This document shows, in pieces, positions 36,101 to 48,095 of a stretch of 64,000 nucleotides of DNA. The stretch's first letter is position 1. Every line of letters starts with the position of its first letter. The position numbers and the translations under genes are program-made. The DNA lies in the NCBI GenBank assembly GCA_003344405.1, contig NOWV01000060.1, positions 248,001-312,000 of the forward strand, read 5' to 3'. The stretch is from Trichoplax sp. H2. Lineage: Eukaryota; Placozoa; Uniplacotomia; Trichoplacea. The notes under the pieces are model-generated. The model saw only the letters and a program-made list of their open reading frames with translations. It did no database searches and was not told where the DNA came from.

Positions 36101-39100
36101 GAAGATTCAAATATCCTAATAAAAGGAAATTTTTGGATTAAATTACTAAACGATTATATATTATACAAACAAATTCAGAACTATTTTATGTTTTATTTTC
36201 AGATCCGTTAAAAGTCGGTTACATTTCTGATGATTCTGTCGCTACTCTTGTGCCAGAACATCACAATTCCAAAGGTTAGGACAGATCAGAGCTTAATTTG
36301 AAAAATATTTTCATTTCTTGTAATGATAAATTGCAGTATTTCTAAAGAATATCATGAATATCATGATATCTCATCTTGCTATATCCTACAGCTTTTTAGA
36401 ATTACTTACTTAGTAAGCATTCATATTACTGTAGATGCATCGATTATATTAATTATTTAATAGAAAAACTTTACTATACAGTAAGTATCAGTCACGATAA
36501 TCATAATGTAAATTGAAAAATACTTCTTGCTATTTAGCTTTATCTGTAATTAGTTACCGTACACAATTACGCATTTGAAATTATTGCATATTCAGCACAT
36601 GCTGATCAATAATGCCTCCGAAAGTATCAGTTATTTCATAATTTATTTCTTCACCTGCTTAATGAAAAATACGCATAATATAATAATAACTTACTATTAT
36701 AGATTTGTATGGGCCTGTAAATTAACAAATTATTGACAAAAAATTTACAGGTAGCCTAATTTCAATGAATAGCTCTTTTACATCATTAATTAATACCGAT
36801 GACTCGTACTTTATAGAATAGAAAATAAAGTTTACCATCGTTAAATAGATATGTAAAAGTTGCATTTTATGTATTTACTATTATTAATTATGGGTATCTT
36901 AATAGTATTCTAACTTACTAAGTAAGTATCGAATATTACCGTGTTACAATTCTCCTTTGTAATTAGAAAACTGGTCTTAAACACAATCTTCACTCGTACT
37001 CATATTCCCAACTAACTTAGGGACCTATCGTAGTTGAACTAACTCTCAACTACACAAATAAGCTACTATTGAGTAATAGGTTTAAATACTTCACTTTATT
37101 TACGTTAATTTTAGTCGTAAAATGCACTAAAGAAAAACGTAAGAATACTCTTAGCAATAATAGTCAAGTGATCCTGCAAGTGACTAAATGGAACTGAGCA
37201 GCTAAGCCAGTGCTTGGCTTTTTATAGTATCGGCCTACGCCGATGGAGCATTTGTGAATATTCTTGGCATAACGAATTACACTGTATAGTATAATACCGC
37301 CATGAATAAATAGTAAAAGGATCTCAAAATTATATTGCTATTATGGTAACTATCTGATCTGCATATGTTGATACTATGAGCAATAGTAAGTTCATTGATG
37401 TACCATATCTATCTAGCAATGCTTAATAAAGCAACGTTATTTATATGTTGAACAAGCTCAAGCAAAATTTTGTTGTAATAGCAATAATATTCAATTTTTG
37501 TAATTGTTTACTTTCCGATGCGTGCAATCACTTTTCTGCAGAAATTTGATGCGCGCATAATACGGAAGGCTATTTTTCGAGGACACTATACGTACGTACA
37601 AACAAATTATCAGTAAAGTATTTTATAAGATTTAAGTAAGACCGCATTATACCTTATCCATCTAGTCATTTCTAGCCAACAGCTAGCTACATTCTTCGCT
37701 GAATTAATAGATTAAAGGATTATTCAATCACCATCCATGCTGGTAGCAAGGTTTATAAAATTGAACAATTTACGCTTTCTTGATTTTAAGCTGAAAATGT
37801 TTTAAATTTTCAATTACTACTGTCATAAGTAAAGTGTTGGAAACCTTAATATATACGATCATTGCTATACTATTGAAAGAGTTTTACAAAGACAAAAGCA
37901 TACCTTAATCTCTTTATTGGCCAAATTTTTATCTATATCTTCATCTATTTATCAATCAACTATAATTTTATACCATAATATCATTCTGTCGCCATCTAAT
38001 CATCTAGGTTAAGGCACATCTTAACCTACTCTAATAATGTTACTCAACTTTATAGGTAGCAACGGCAATTCTTATCCTAGTGTATCCATTGTATCCTCAC
38101 TTTCAGCTGATTTGGTTGGTCGTTTGTTACGATTGATTTTCTTTACTTAAATCAAGCATTAGATCACAAATTGAATTGATTAAGATTACCTATCATCTTA
38201 ATCTAGTCCTAATGCATATTAAAAGTTTTTCCTTTTGTATCTTAATTTGATGTTCAACTAGCTAAAAGATTAAATAAGTTCAATTAACTTATATTTCAAA
38301 AATTATTAAAAATTAGATGTTACAGGATCCAATCATCATCCAAATGAATATTTTTTCCGGGCAACTGGTGCCGATTGATGGAGATTTTAGAAGTAGTACA
38401 ATTTTGAACAACTTGAATTTTATTGCTAATTCTGAAGGCTCAAGATTAGTATATACTACTTCCTCCGATTACTCACTATATGCGATGCAATCAACAAGCT
38501 TAAGTTTTGCATCATTTACCGATTACATTGAAGATAGCATCAGCCAGCATATTAGCAGTTTTAAAGTGGGCAAGACAACTACAGTGGTGCTCAGCCAAAG
38601 TTCTTATGCAATTAATGATCCGCTAGATAGTTCTTTAACTACCGACGTATACGAACAGAAAAAAGTTTTCGCTACGGAAACGATTAAGGTTAGCGCCTCA
38701 AAAACCGTCAAATTTTCAGACAGCACCTATCCATCAAATCTGTATTTATATGATGAGACTTTAGCAGTATCTCAAAAAAATAGTCCTCCTGTAACAAGTT
38801 CTATGTCATGGATCTATTCAACAATGGCTAGTGCGTCCTTGCGGTGTTCTGATTTATTTTATAAATATCTTGTTACTTCTTTTGGCGACCAAAAACGATC
38901 AGAGGTATTAGTATATGCTCAAACTAGCAACTTTATATCTGAAATAGCAAAAAAATCCTATTTTAATAATTCATCTACGACAAAAATAAACGAAAAAGCA
39001 TCAGATGTAGTTTATGATGAAAGTACATTGCTATTCGATTTAAATTATCTCTCGGAAGATACTTCACCAAGTCTAGATCTTATGAATGATGAAATATTGC

Positions 39101-42100
39101 CCAGTCCAATCTACCAAGATTATCATACATCATCGAAAGGAATTGATAGTGATGATTTTGGATTATCGTTACCCTATACAAATAAAGTCGATGCTCTTAT
39201 CTTTCAAAATGAAGATAACGTGGAGTTTACTCAAAATTCGACTGCTAATACTGACATCAACTCTTCGTTGTCAGAACAATTTACGGATGAGCAAATAATG
39301 GAGGCTGGTATGAAAATTTAGAATTTAACTGCGAATTAAGATAATATGATTTCTTTTTTCTGTAATATTTAAACAAGCACTAATCAAAATTTTACAGTTA
39401 TTGAATTTGCTGCTAGTATGCCTGAATTTAAGAACTATGAATTTCTCGAGGTAATAATTTACATTTAGTTTAACGCAAGAATTACTAACCAATATGATCA
39501 ATCATTCCCAAATTTACAGTAAATAGAGGGTTTTAATGTTATCCAGGTGTAGTGCAGCTCCCAAATATAGCTTAGATTACTTTTATAATACTTTAAATAG
39601 ACGCACGAATTATGAATAGATTGCGCGATAGTAAATTTAGATCTGATCTTGCGACTTAATGGGCAAGATAAGATTTGTTACAGTAAAAGCATTCTGTAAC
39701 TAATCGTATATAAATCGTGAATTTTGCTGTAATAAGTAGATTGTCAGATAGTCAGATAGTCCTTGGTAGTTAGACGAACCTAACTTCTGTAATAAAGTGA
39801 AATTTGCAAGAAACTATAGTTCTTGATTTATTGTTTTGAAAATCACTTTATCACACCAGGATAGGAGCACGAGCACGTAGGGCTTTTTANNNNNNNNNNN
39901 NNNNNNNNNTGCGAATTAAGATAATATGATTTCTTTTTTCTGTAATATTTAAACAAGCACTAATCAAAATTTTACAGTTATTGAATTTGCTGCTAGTATG
40001 CCTGAATTTAAGAACTATGAATTTCTTGAGGTAATAATTTACTTTTAGTTTAACGCAAGAATTACTAACCAATATGATCAATCATTCCCAAATTTACAGT
40101 AAATAGAGAGTTTTAATGTTATCCAGGATAGGAGCACGAGCACGTAGGGCTTTTTACTTGCTCTATTTCTATCACTTTTACTCCAATTGTTCATAATTAA
40201 TCAATGTGCTAATGAATACTAGAAGCATTAAATATCATACTGTTCTTTAAAATAGCTAAAATCAGACACAAGCATTCAGAGCTATCGATTTTGTAGCAAT
40301 CAAAAATTTATTTATTCTTGCGATATCTTCAAATTATTGTCTATTGTTTCTGTCATATCTACGTTCGATACCTGATGCTTTTAAAAGTCCGACTATCAAT
40401 ATTTACTACAACTGGAAGAAAAAAGCCAGCAATTAGCACTACAATTACGGGAAATAGAAGCAGCAATAGATACTGTGTATATGAATAAAACGAATCTATT
40501 GGGTAAGTCGTATAAAGTATCCTTCCAATGAAAATAACGCAGTATCCAGCTACATATCTATATGCATAGTAGAAAGATCACAATCAATGTTAGCTCATCG
40601 TATTTATGATTTGCATTTAAAAACTTTTGCTATCATATTTCGTATGACTACCAATCATTAGCAATAATTATGAATTTCAGTCTAGCAATAATAGTGCTCT
40701 ATCGTAGATTACGAAAGATTTGCTTTTATTTTTATTTGCCTTCGCTAAAATAACTTTTATACCAATAAAAAGCTGTAAAGGTCGTTGCAAAGAAATATCG
40801 TGACATGAAAAACTGGACCATTTTAAGATTGAATCTTTCGGGAAATGATTCAATCCTCATTGAAATACCAAAAGAACCGATTCAGACGAAATCGGAAGGT
40901 TGAATATGAGAAAATTTATTTCTTGATATAGAGCGATACGGCTATAGAACGACAACTCTATAAAATTATAATAAAGTTTAATGTGACCTCCAATTATGTT
41001 TAATCAAATTGCGTATATCAATAAAACTTGATCAACTGATTACGTAACAATTACTCCGTTCCATGTTAATTTTCCAGTTTATATAATTTTATGTATATCT
41101 TTTTATTTTTAAAAGATGACTATGTCATTATTATTGCTTGGGCAATGGATATGCGTAATACTTCATTAAGAAAAAGTTTCAGGTATTATTAAGTAACTTA
41201 ATTACGCCATCCTATAATGGAAAATGGATTTATTCTGCGATAGATTGAGCTATTGTAATTGAATGCTGCTAGATTTAATATCATATTGTTCTCGATAGAA
41301 AGTATATCCATTAGATTCATTTATAAAACGGTCAAAGTAGAGTTAGATCTCTTCTGTTTTGAGATATTGGTCTCTTCGTAGAATTACTCGTTCATTCTTT
41401 CATCCTACTGATTATTATTGCTAAAGTATAATAAATCATATGAGTGAATCATGTGATGTATTGCATTTATTATAATCCATTAAAATTAACTTTCAGTATT
41501 TAAATTTGTATTACAGTTGATATCCAATTTTTTGATGCAGTAAAATTTATAAAAATTTATGTTCTTTGTTGTTAACCAAGGATTAAAGTAGCTAATGGTT
41601 TTTGCAAAAATATTTGTAATATAACAGAATGAGACGTGAACAAGTTAACGTTGGAGATTTGATAGCGTCATGTATAGTATATCCAAGCAAGGACTATACG
41701 CATGATTTTTACATGAAACCAGTATCTGTAACATTTCGAGGAGTCGAGGTAAGAAATGATAATCCAAATCACTTTATAAAATACTTTAAGACATAAGCTT
41801 ATGAATAAGCTAATCAATATTTACATTCTCATATCAGCGATTAAATTTTGCAGTAGTATTATTTCAATGTTAGTAAGATTGAATATTTTAATCGATTACA
41901 GATTCCATCAAATCACGTCAGTAGCTGTGGCTTCTTGACCCCATCGTATGTATATTTACGCGTATGCTTTGGTGATTTTTAAGATTATCGTATGAGTATT
42001 TTATAAGCGGCTTACGATAATATTTTAGTCGATGAACCCCATTGAATATTATTTAAGTTATTTTTATTATGTTAATATTTATAAAACGATGATTAGATCA

Positions 42101-44815
42101 GCTTGGAATTAGCGCTCATGCTTTATAGTTTGTTAATTACTAAAGGACATAATTTTAATTGTTATTATAGAGGCAATTGGTCAATTGATGGGCTACGAAC
42201 AGCACATCTCAATTCTACTCATATAATCTGCTTAAGTAATCATTTAACAAGCTTTGCTATCCTATTTCAACAGTCTGATGTTATCGTAAGGCTTTTCAAT
42301 CAATTATTAAATTTAAACTTCTATTAAATAATAATATTTGGCAATACACTAAGAATAATTATAGAATCTCATGCATGCTATGTCCCGATTTATAGATTCC
42401 TAATCAGCATGATCATATCTTAACCATCATAACCTATGTTGGCACGATAGTCTCGTTATTTTGTCTAGGATTAACTATTGCAACCTACACCTGCATCAGG
42501 TAATGCCAAGAATTGAAACGATATTAATCTAAGGAGACTAGATATTTTTACGCTACTTTAGTAAATTTTATTCAATTTGTTTATTGTACCTTTTATACTT
42601 ACCGTAACTTTACTTTCACTATTTCAATTATCATATTGAGTTATAAAAGGTATTTGTTAAATACTTAGTAACTATAGAAGCACTGAAAGCTAGTACGCAT
42701 AGTATTTCACCTTAAACCAACATGATGCGAATCCGGTCATTTTATTAAATTATAACAGACTAACTACGTTCATTATTTGATTAATCCAGACGCTTTCATA
42801 GCCTGAAAGGATTTGGACATGCGAATTTATCACTTAGCATTTTAATATCTAACATCACCTTTATAGCTGGCATAGATTCTTATGATGATAAGGTAGGAGT
42901 AGAGTAGAGACAATATCACCGTAAATTCAAGGAACGACGGTGAATAATATTTCTTTAATAGGAATAGATATTTATTTGATAATAGTATAAACCAAAATAT
43001 TAACCTCCATCATCAACATACAGTAAGATCCAATAAAATGATATCATAAACCTGAATAACTTTTGTATTGAAATTAGATATCTTGTAGTGTGATTTCGGT
43101 CATACTGCACTATCTGTTTTTGACAACTTTCTGCTGGATGTTGGTAGAAGCGTTAATTCTCTATCGTAAGACATTAGAACTATCCAATGTTTTTCCATCA
43201 ACAGCTAAGAGATACTACTTCCTGGTTGGATGGGGTAACTAAATTTATAGCATTTAATGCAGCACTTAAAATATTTGATCTTCAATATTAGGTCAAAATG
43301 TACGCTAGAATTTACGACATGATGTTGTTTAAGAATACTTTGAGTTGTCGAAATTTAAAATATTGACATACTTCTGCATAGGATCACCAATGGTTGTAGT
43401 AATTATTTCTTTCATTGTAAACTCTAAAGCTTATGGAAAGCAAAGGCGGTAAGCAGTTTAAGAAAATTTCAACTAATTTTGAAAATATTTTTAATTAATT
43501 TAAAAGCAATGATAAACAACTCCTTTCGCCCAGCTTATGACAAAATCAGTAGCTCTTGTCGCTAATTAATATTTTGTTCTGCCATTCGAATGCTATTCTA
43601 AAATTATAACAGTTGTTGGATGACTAATGTCGATGGATTTATTTGGTCATTTATTGGACCTCTGCTTGTGGTATTGTCAGTATGTATTCCTGTTTAGCCA
43701 AAATATTGGCAACTCAAACAACAGTTAATAAGCTTACGCTAACGTAATTGTTAGTTACTGTAAGCAATCTTACAATTTAATTTAATATGCAGTCATGCTC
43801 AAATCAGTAATTTCAAAATATTAAATCTTTTGAAAGCAAAATAGTCATTGGACAATTTATCTCAATATATGTCGAATCAAGATTACGCTAGTAAACATTT
43901 TATTTTCGCTTACTTATTACTTGATCAGATTAATGTTGTAATTTTGGTTCGTGTTATGAAAGCCCTTCTAAGCCTTCAACTGGTAATTAGACAATCAGAA
44001 ATTCAAAAAGTGAAGTTAGTCCTAGCATTATTTTTGTATTTGTATTGTGATATCTTATACTGTAACTTTATAGCAGCCAGCTCTGTTAATCTAATAATTC
44101 TCTAGTTTATTGGTGTTACAATATTATTAAAGGTAGAGGTGCACTATTAACTATTCCACGTATATTTTAGGACAACTATTAAAGCGATTATCTCGCTACT
44201 ACCTATTTTGGGGTTAACTTGGTACTTTGGAGTTGCATTCTATTGGACAGGCTCAGTAGTATTTGCCTACTGCTTTGTCATTTTTCATAGCTTCCAGGTA
44301 ATCGATTATCATTATCCATATAATACATTTTCGATTTATTAGATGCTGTCTATGGCAGACAGGATATTATACACGATGTTTAAAGTTCAGATTCGTTTAT
44401 GTGACTGTATTATCTTGCCTTATATGATAGCAGGCTTACTAAGAGTGATTAACAAGTTACAAGCCTCAGATCTAACTGTGTAATATGTGCAAAACTGTAT
44501 ATTTAAAGCACAGTTTGGTGTACGGATTCGGCTAGTACCATATTAAAGATGTAGTTTATGCACTTAAAATAAATTTCCAAAATACTATTTTGAGAAGCAA
44601 TATAGTTTTTTCACAAGGAAATGATCTTACATCTTCTATTTACAAAATTTCTAGGTATTTAGAAATTAATAGAAACATTGAAACATTTACTATTTTGACT
44701 ATTTTAGGGTGTGTTCATGATGTATGTGCTTTGCCTGAGTAGTAAAGAAGTAAGTACATCAACTAGAAGTGATTGTTTTGACTACATAAGCACAGAAAGA
44801 GTTACATGGCAATAA
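33128..44815 (+). CDS. adhesion G-protein-coupled receptor with C-type lectin domain
   Basis: Exons: 33128-33241, 35290-35326, 35651-36061, 36203-36274, 38056-38114, 38326-39307, 39398-39450, 40388-40502, 40773-40898, 41116-41182, 41628-41748, 42097-42285, 42408-42499, 42802-42892, 43078-43234, 43382-43448, 43613-43679, 43929-44014, 44171-44297, 44708-44815. Phase closes at 1046 aa. In order: hydrophobic signal or anchor (SLFYFFVIFLVIQSC, residues 16-30); C-type lectin domain (about 58-187: CQEGWILIFDKCY, YWINLF, WKWRR, HCCIFNG, YLCQK) without clear EPN/WND calcium motifs; Ser/Thr-rich stalk (about 232-558); GAIN region; GPS ending THIICLSNHLTSFAILF; then seven TM segments including HDHILTIITYVG, HYLFLTTFCWMLVEALILY, ILGLTWYFGV and VVFAYCFVIFHSFQ. 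The tail is short (VSTSTRSDCFDYIS...). Alternatively, splicing at 44749 to 44971-45021 gives a different end. An AATAAA overlaps the stop (44811-44816). Confidence 0.9.
39330..39889. repeat. left copy of a duplication flanking the assembly gap
   Basis: This 560-bp segment repeats at 39910-40156 (247 bp). The two are near identical, with single-base differences such as CTCGAG/CTTGAG in the exon. The left copy carries an extra 313 bp (308-bp insertion plus a second CCAGG). Both contain receptor exon 7 (39398-39450 and 39978-40030) and both end GCACGTAGGGCTTTTTA. The picture is of two alleles placed in tandem across an N gap. Confidence 0.9.
39548..39855. mobile_element. 308-bp solo-LTR-like insertion, absent from the other copy
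   Basis: The insertion starts TGTAGTGCAG and ends TTTATCACA (TGT...ACA ends) and is flanked by a CCAGG direct repeat at 39543-39547 and 39856-39860. The other copy of the locus has a single CCAGG at 40123-40127, i.e. the empty site. Inside are TATATAAAT (about 39706) and AATAAA (about 39790), in the order expected for an LTR promoter and polyadenylation signal. No coding sequence is present. The strand and family are unknown; a non-autonomous DNA element is the alternative. Confidence 0.7.
39890..39909. other. assembly gap (20 N)
   Basis: Twenty unresolved bases, likely a placeholder length. The flanks are copies of one another, so the true genomic distance may be zero, meaning the two sides overlap. 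Confidence 0.95.
39910..40156. repeat. right copy of the gap-flanking duplication (empty allele)
   Basis: Corresponds to 39330-39889 without the 308-bp insertion. It contains a second copy of the 53-nt receptor exon (39978-40030) with intact acceptor and donor. Using both copies would shift the frame because 53 is not a multiple of three, so only one can be real in the mRNA. Confidence 0.9.
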
Positions 44816-47274
44816 AAGCTAATAATAAAGCTTGTAAAGTAAAGTATTTGTCTTTTGTTAGCTGCAAAGGTACTTTCAACAGTATTAGATAAGTAAGATA
44901 TTGATACTTTTAGATTTATGATACGATACCAGAACGTAAAGTTTACTTTTTATGATTTCTATTCTTATAGATGGTACTAATTTCTATTATAATTTGTCTA
45001 GTGGACGATTTTCGGCAGTAACGTAAATCATTTTGATATAGATCAGTTAGCGATTTTTTGTAAGATTTAAATACGTAGAAAGTTATCCTTACAATAAGTT
45101 CCATTCATAAGTCTCCAATGGAATTTATTTGCATAATTTTTCGACGTTGAATTATGGAATAAGGTTTAAATTAATTCTTTCATATATTTACCGGTTATGT
45201 ATATTAGATTCGCCTATATTATCGCAAAAAATTTAACAACATATTCTCCATGGACAATACTCGAATTCATTCCGCATCTTTTGTAAGACCATCATTTTAA
45301 GATATGAATTTTTAAAGTTTAGACTTTTATTTTTAATGTGATGATTACTTAAAATCTAGTTCTACCCAGTGCTAATCTTCATCAATGAGTAGCCCTACCA
45401 TTCGAAAATAAATAAATAGCTACAACAAATAAGCTTGATTAGTAATCAAAAGAATTGGACTCGTAGATCTTCTACTTCTATAGATAAAGATAGATTCGTA
45501 ACCTTTCAAATTATTCCTTACTTTTTTTATCGAATTAATAAACTTTTCGTTTACAATAGTATTTACCGGATTGATGCGAGCTGATTATTTCTAAATTTGA
45601 CCTTATATTTTTAACAGGTCCATAAAAGAAATATCAATGTATCTAAAATGATGAGAAGAAATAACATGGTGGCGCAACAATCATCTAGCTAGATAAATTA
45701 ATGATGTTAATATTATCATACTTTTTGTAATTAAACTAAAATAATATATGTCTAATTCATTCAATTTATAAGCTATTTAATCTCTATAGTAAGCACTTTG
45801 ACTTATATAACATTGTAAGAATTAATAGACTAATGCTCTATAAAAGATGATACTAAAATTTTTAACAAATGCTTCGAATGGACATTTTTAATTATATTCG
45901 TATTTACTTCTTATTTTCCATAAAGAATTAAGATTTAAATTTTGCTATCTACCGGTGCTGTAATCGGTTCTCCATCGTAAGTCATTCCAATAAAAGTTTT
46001 TAACTTTAATATTATAGATGTTGAGCTATCGTTGACGTTAACTTGGTCTTAAACAGCATGTGTCTATGAAGGGATTGAATATCTTCTATATAGATCAATA
46101 CTGTGATCCTATGATTCCTACAATATATTTGCTGTATTTTTGTGCAGGCAATCATAAATGGTGGAAAGTATGGTTTTTATTTCAGAGTATCGGCTAGAAG
46201 CAACAGATAGACCATGTGAGACTGGTTAGCAAGTCGATTCCATAAGTAGTACTTTTACGCATTTGATAAAGTTGCAATGGAAATTTTACAAAGCGAAAAT
46301 GATTGAATTTAGATCATCAAACTAGACTTAACATTGCCATTAATATAAGTAAGCGGTAATACACTATTACATCATCTATTTCATTGCGTATGATTTATTA
46401 ATAAATCAGAAAATTTAGGGTTATTTGACTTTTGGCCCGTACTGTACCGGAGCATAATTGAATTTTTAATATGGAGGTCATACATTTCACCTTGAAAAAA
46501 TACTGGGTTAACCACGGTACACTCCATTGAAGGGAAAGGAATATCAAAGACAAATTGGAGCCATATTTTATAGAATTGATGACATTATATACGCATTAAT
46601 TAAAAGGTAACACCATCTGTATAACATTTCGAGTGGTTCACGGATATCACAGGGGGCAAGCAGCACTTTGTACATGCTTTAGGTAGTGGATACTGATTTA
46701 AATAATAATTTTTCCTTGTATTATATTAAAGGTTAAGATATTATGATTACTGATACAATGGAAGCATTAGCATACTTTCTTTCGTTAGCTTACAGCGCTT
46801 GGATATTGTTGTTGTAAAGATAGGCGTAGCTAATGTTACTTTATGGTATACTGCATTAACGATCGCTGTCAATTTCATGGCAGTTTATTAAATGAACCAA
46901 TACATTAAAGTATAACTGATGATATAATAACTTTTGCTGCACATCATTTGGACGATAATTTTGCAGCTAAAATTTTTTAATGTACAGTACAGTCCAATAT
47001 CGCAATACAGATGTTCAATAAGCAAAAATATTAGTTTTTGAACAACGTAAATTTACTTTTGGACAACAGCATCAGTAATCTTTCTAATAATTATATATAT
47101 TATATATGACTTGGTGACCTTTCATGTTTGTTCAGGCCTGATTCGATATAAAATTCATGCTTAAAAGACATGAACATCTAGTCTAAAAAGTATCCTACGA
47201 CCTAAGAAAGGACAAAGAACATCATTTAAACTAATATTATATAATTAATATTAAATAGATTAGTTTGAGATAGT

Positions 47275-48095
47275 TTACATCGTTCCGAAGCTTCCTAAGA
47301 TTCTAAATAACATGCCAAATCATTTAATCCAAGTGTGATTGTAGTGTATTTAGAATATACTGTAACTATATTCTACCCTTAAATATAGACATGTTGTATT
47401 GCTCTTATATTTAGACAGATCTACAGTCCGCTTACTCTACATTCATATATAGACTACTGTATTTAGTTATTACGGTACTCGCTATTTTCTACAATCATCT
47501 GCTATTTTGTAACCTGTTATGGCATATGTTGTATCTAATTCCACAATCCTATTCTCTGCATGTGCTCTATCTTCAAAACTATAAATACCGGCGATTTCTA
47601 CCTCAGAGTTCATTAGCCTCTCAGTTAGTCTTCTAGTTAGTCTCTCACAGTCTAATACTTCTACTCGTTACTCACGACAGCTTGCATCCTGATCTACCAT
47701 AACTACCTCACTATACTTCACATTACTAACCTACAATAAAGCATAACTTTTATAACCCCTTTGTTGTAATAATTGTAAATGGCGAATAAATCTCAATCCT
47801 CTGAGATATCGAACGCTCCATCACAGTGATAAATAAACTTTTTTCAGCTGCCATAGAAAGAAGTGGATAAAGTGCAAGTGAAAAGGCCTTTCTGGCACCT
47901 TAGGAAGGCTTCTAAATTAATCTAACAGTAATTTATATCATTCTGAAGCCTCTTACAGTGCGAGATAAAGATGGCAGATTATTTAATGCAGGTCTGATAA
48001 ATATAATTTTTATTCTAACTACCATGGAAAGAGGTGGAAAAATACAAGTGAAAAGCCTTACCGATTTCCTAGGAAGACTATACTAAGTTTAGTTT
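47275..48095. repeat. diverged interspersed/tandem repeat family
   Basis: CCATAGAAAGAAGTGGA at 47851 and CCATGGAAAGAGGTGGA at 48022 begin two similar ~75-bp blocks with GCAAGTGAAAAG/ACAAGTGAAAAG and CCTAGGAAG/CTTAGGAAG. A second pair of blocks, 47275-47345 and 47931-48003, shares ATCnTTCnGAAGC and a TTATTTAATnCA-like segment. The similarity suggests old copies of a ~170-bp unit. Confidence 0.5.

Noticed and set aside
39978-40030. Second copy of GPCR exon 7 as a true duplicated exon
   Set aside because: At 53 nt, including both copies breaks the frame, and the N gap plus flanking identity point to an assembly duplicate.
39887-40081. 64-codon minus-strand frame reading into the N gap
   Set aside because: Antisense to a real exon and intron of the receptor, with undefined residues; no support.
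44971-45021. Alternative last exon of the GPCR (MVLISIIICLVDDFRQ)
   Set aside because: It fits phase 0 after 44749, but the hydrophobic tail is less plausible than reading on to the stop at 44813-44815 with its AATAAA; kept only as an alternative.
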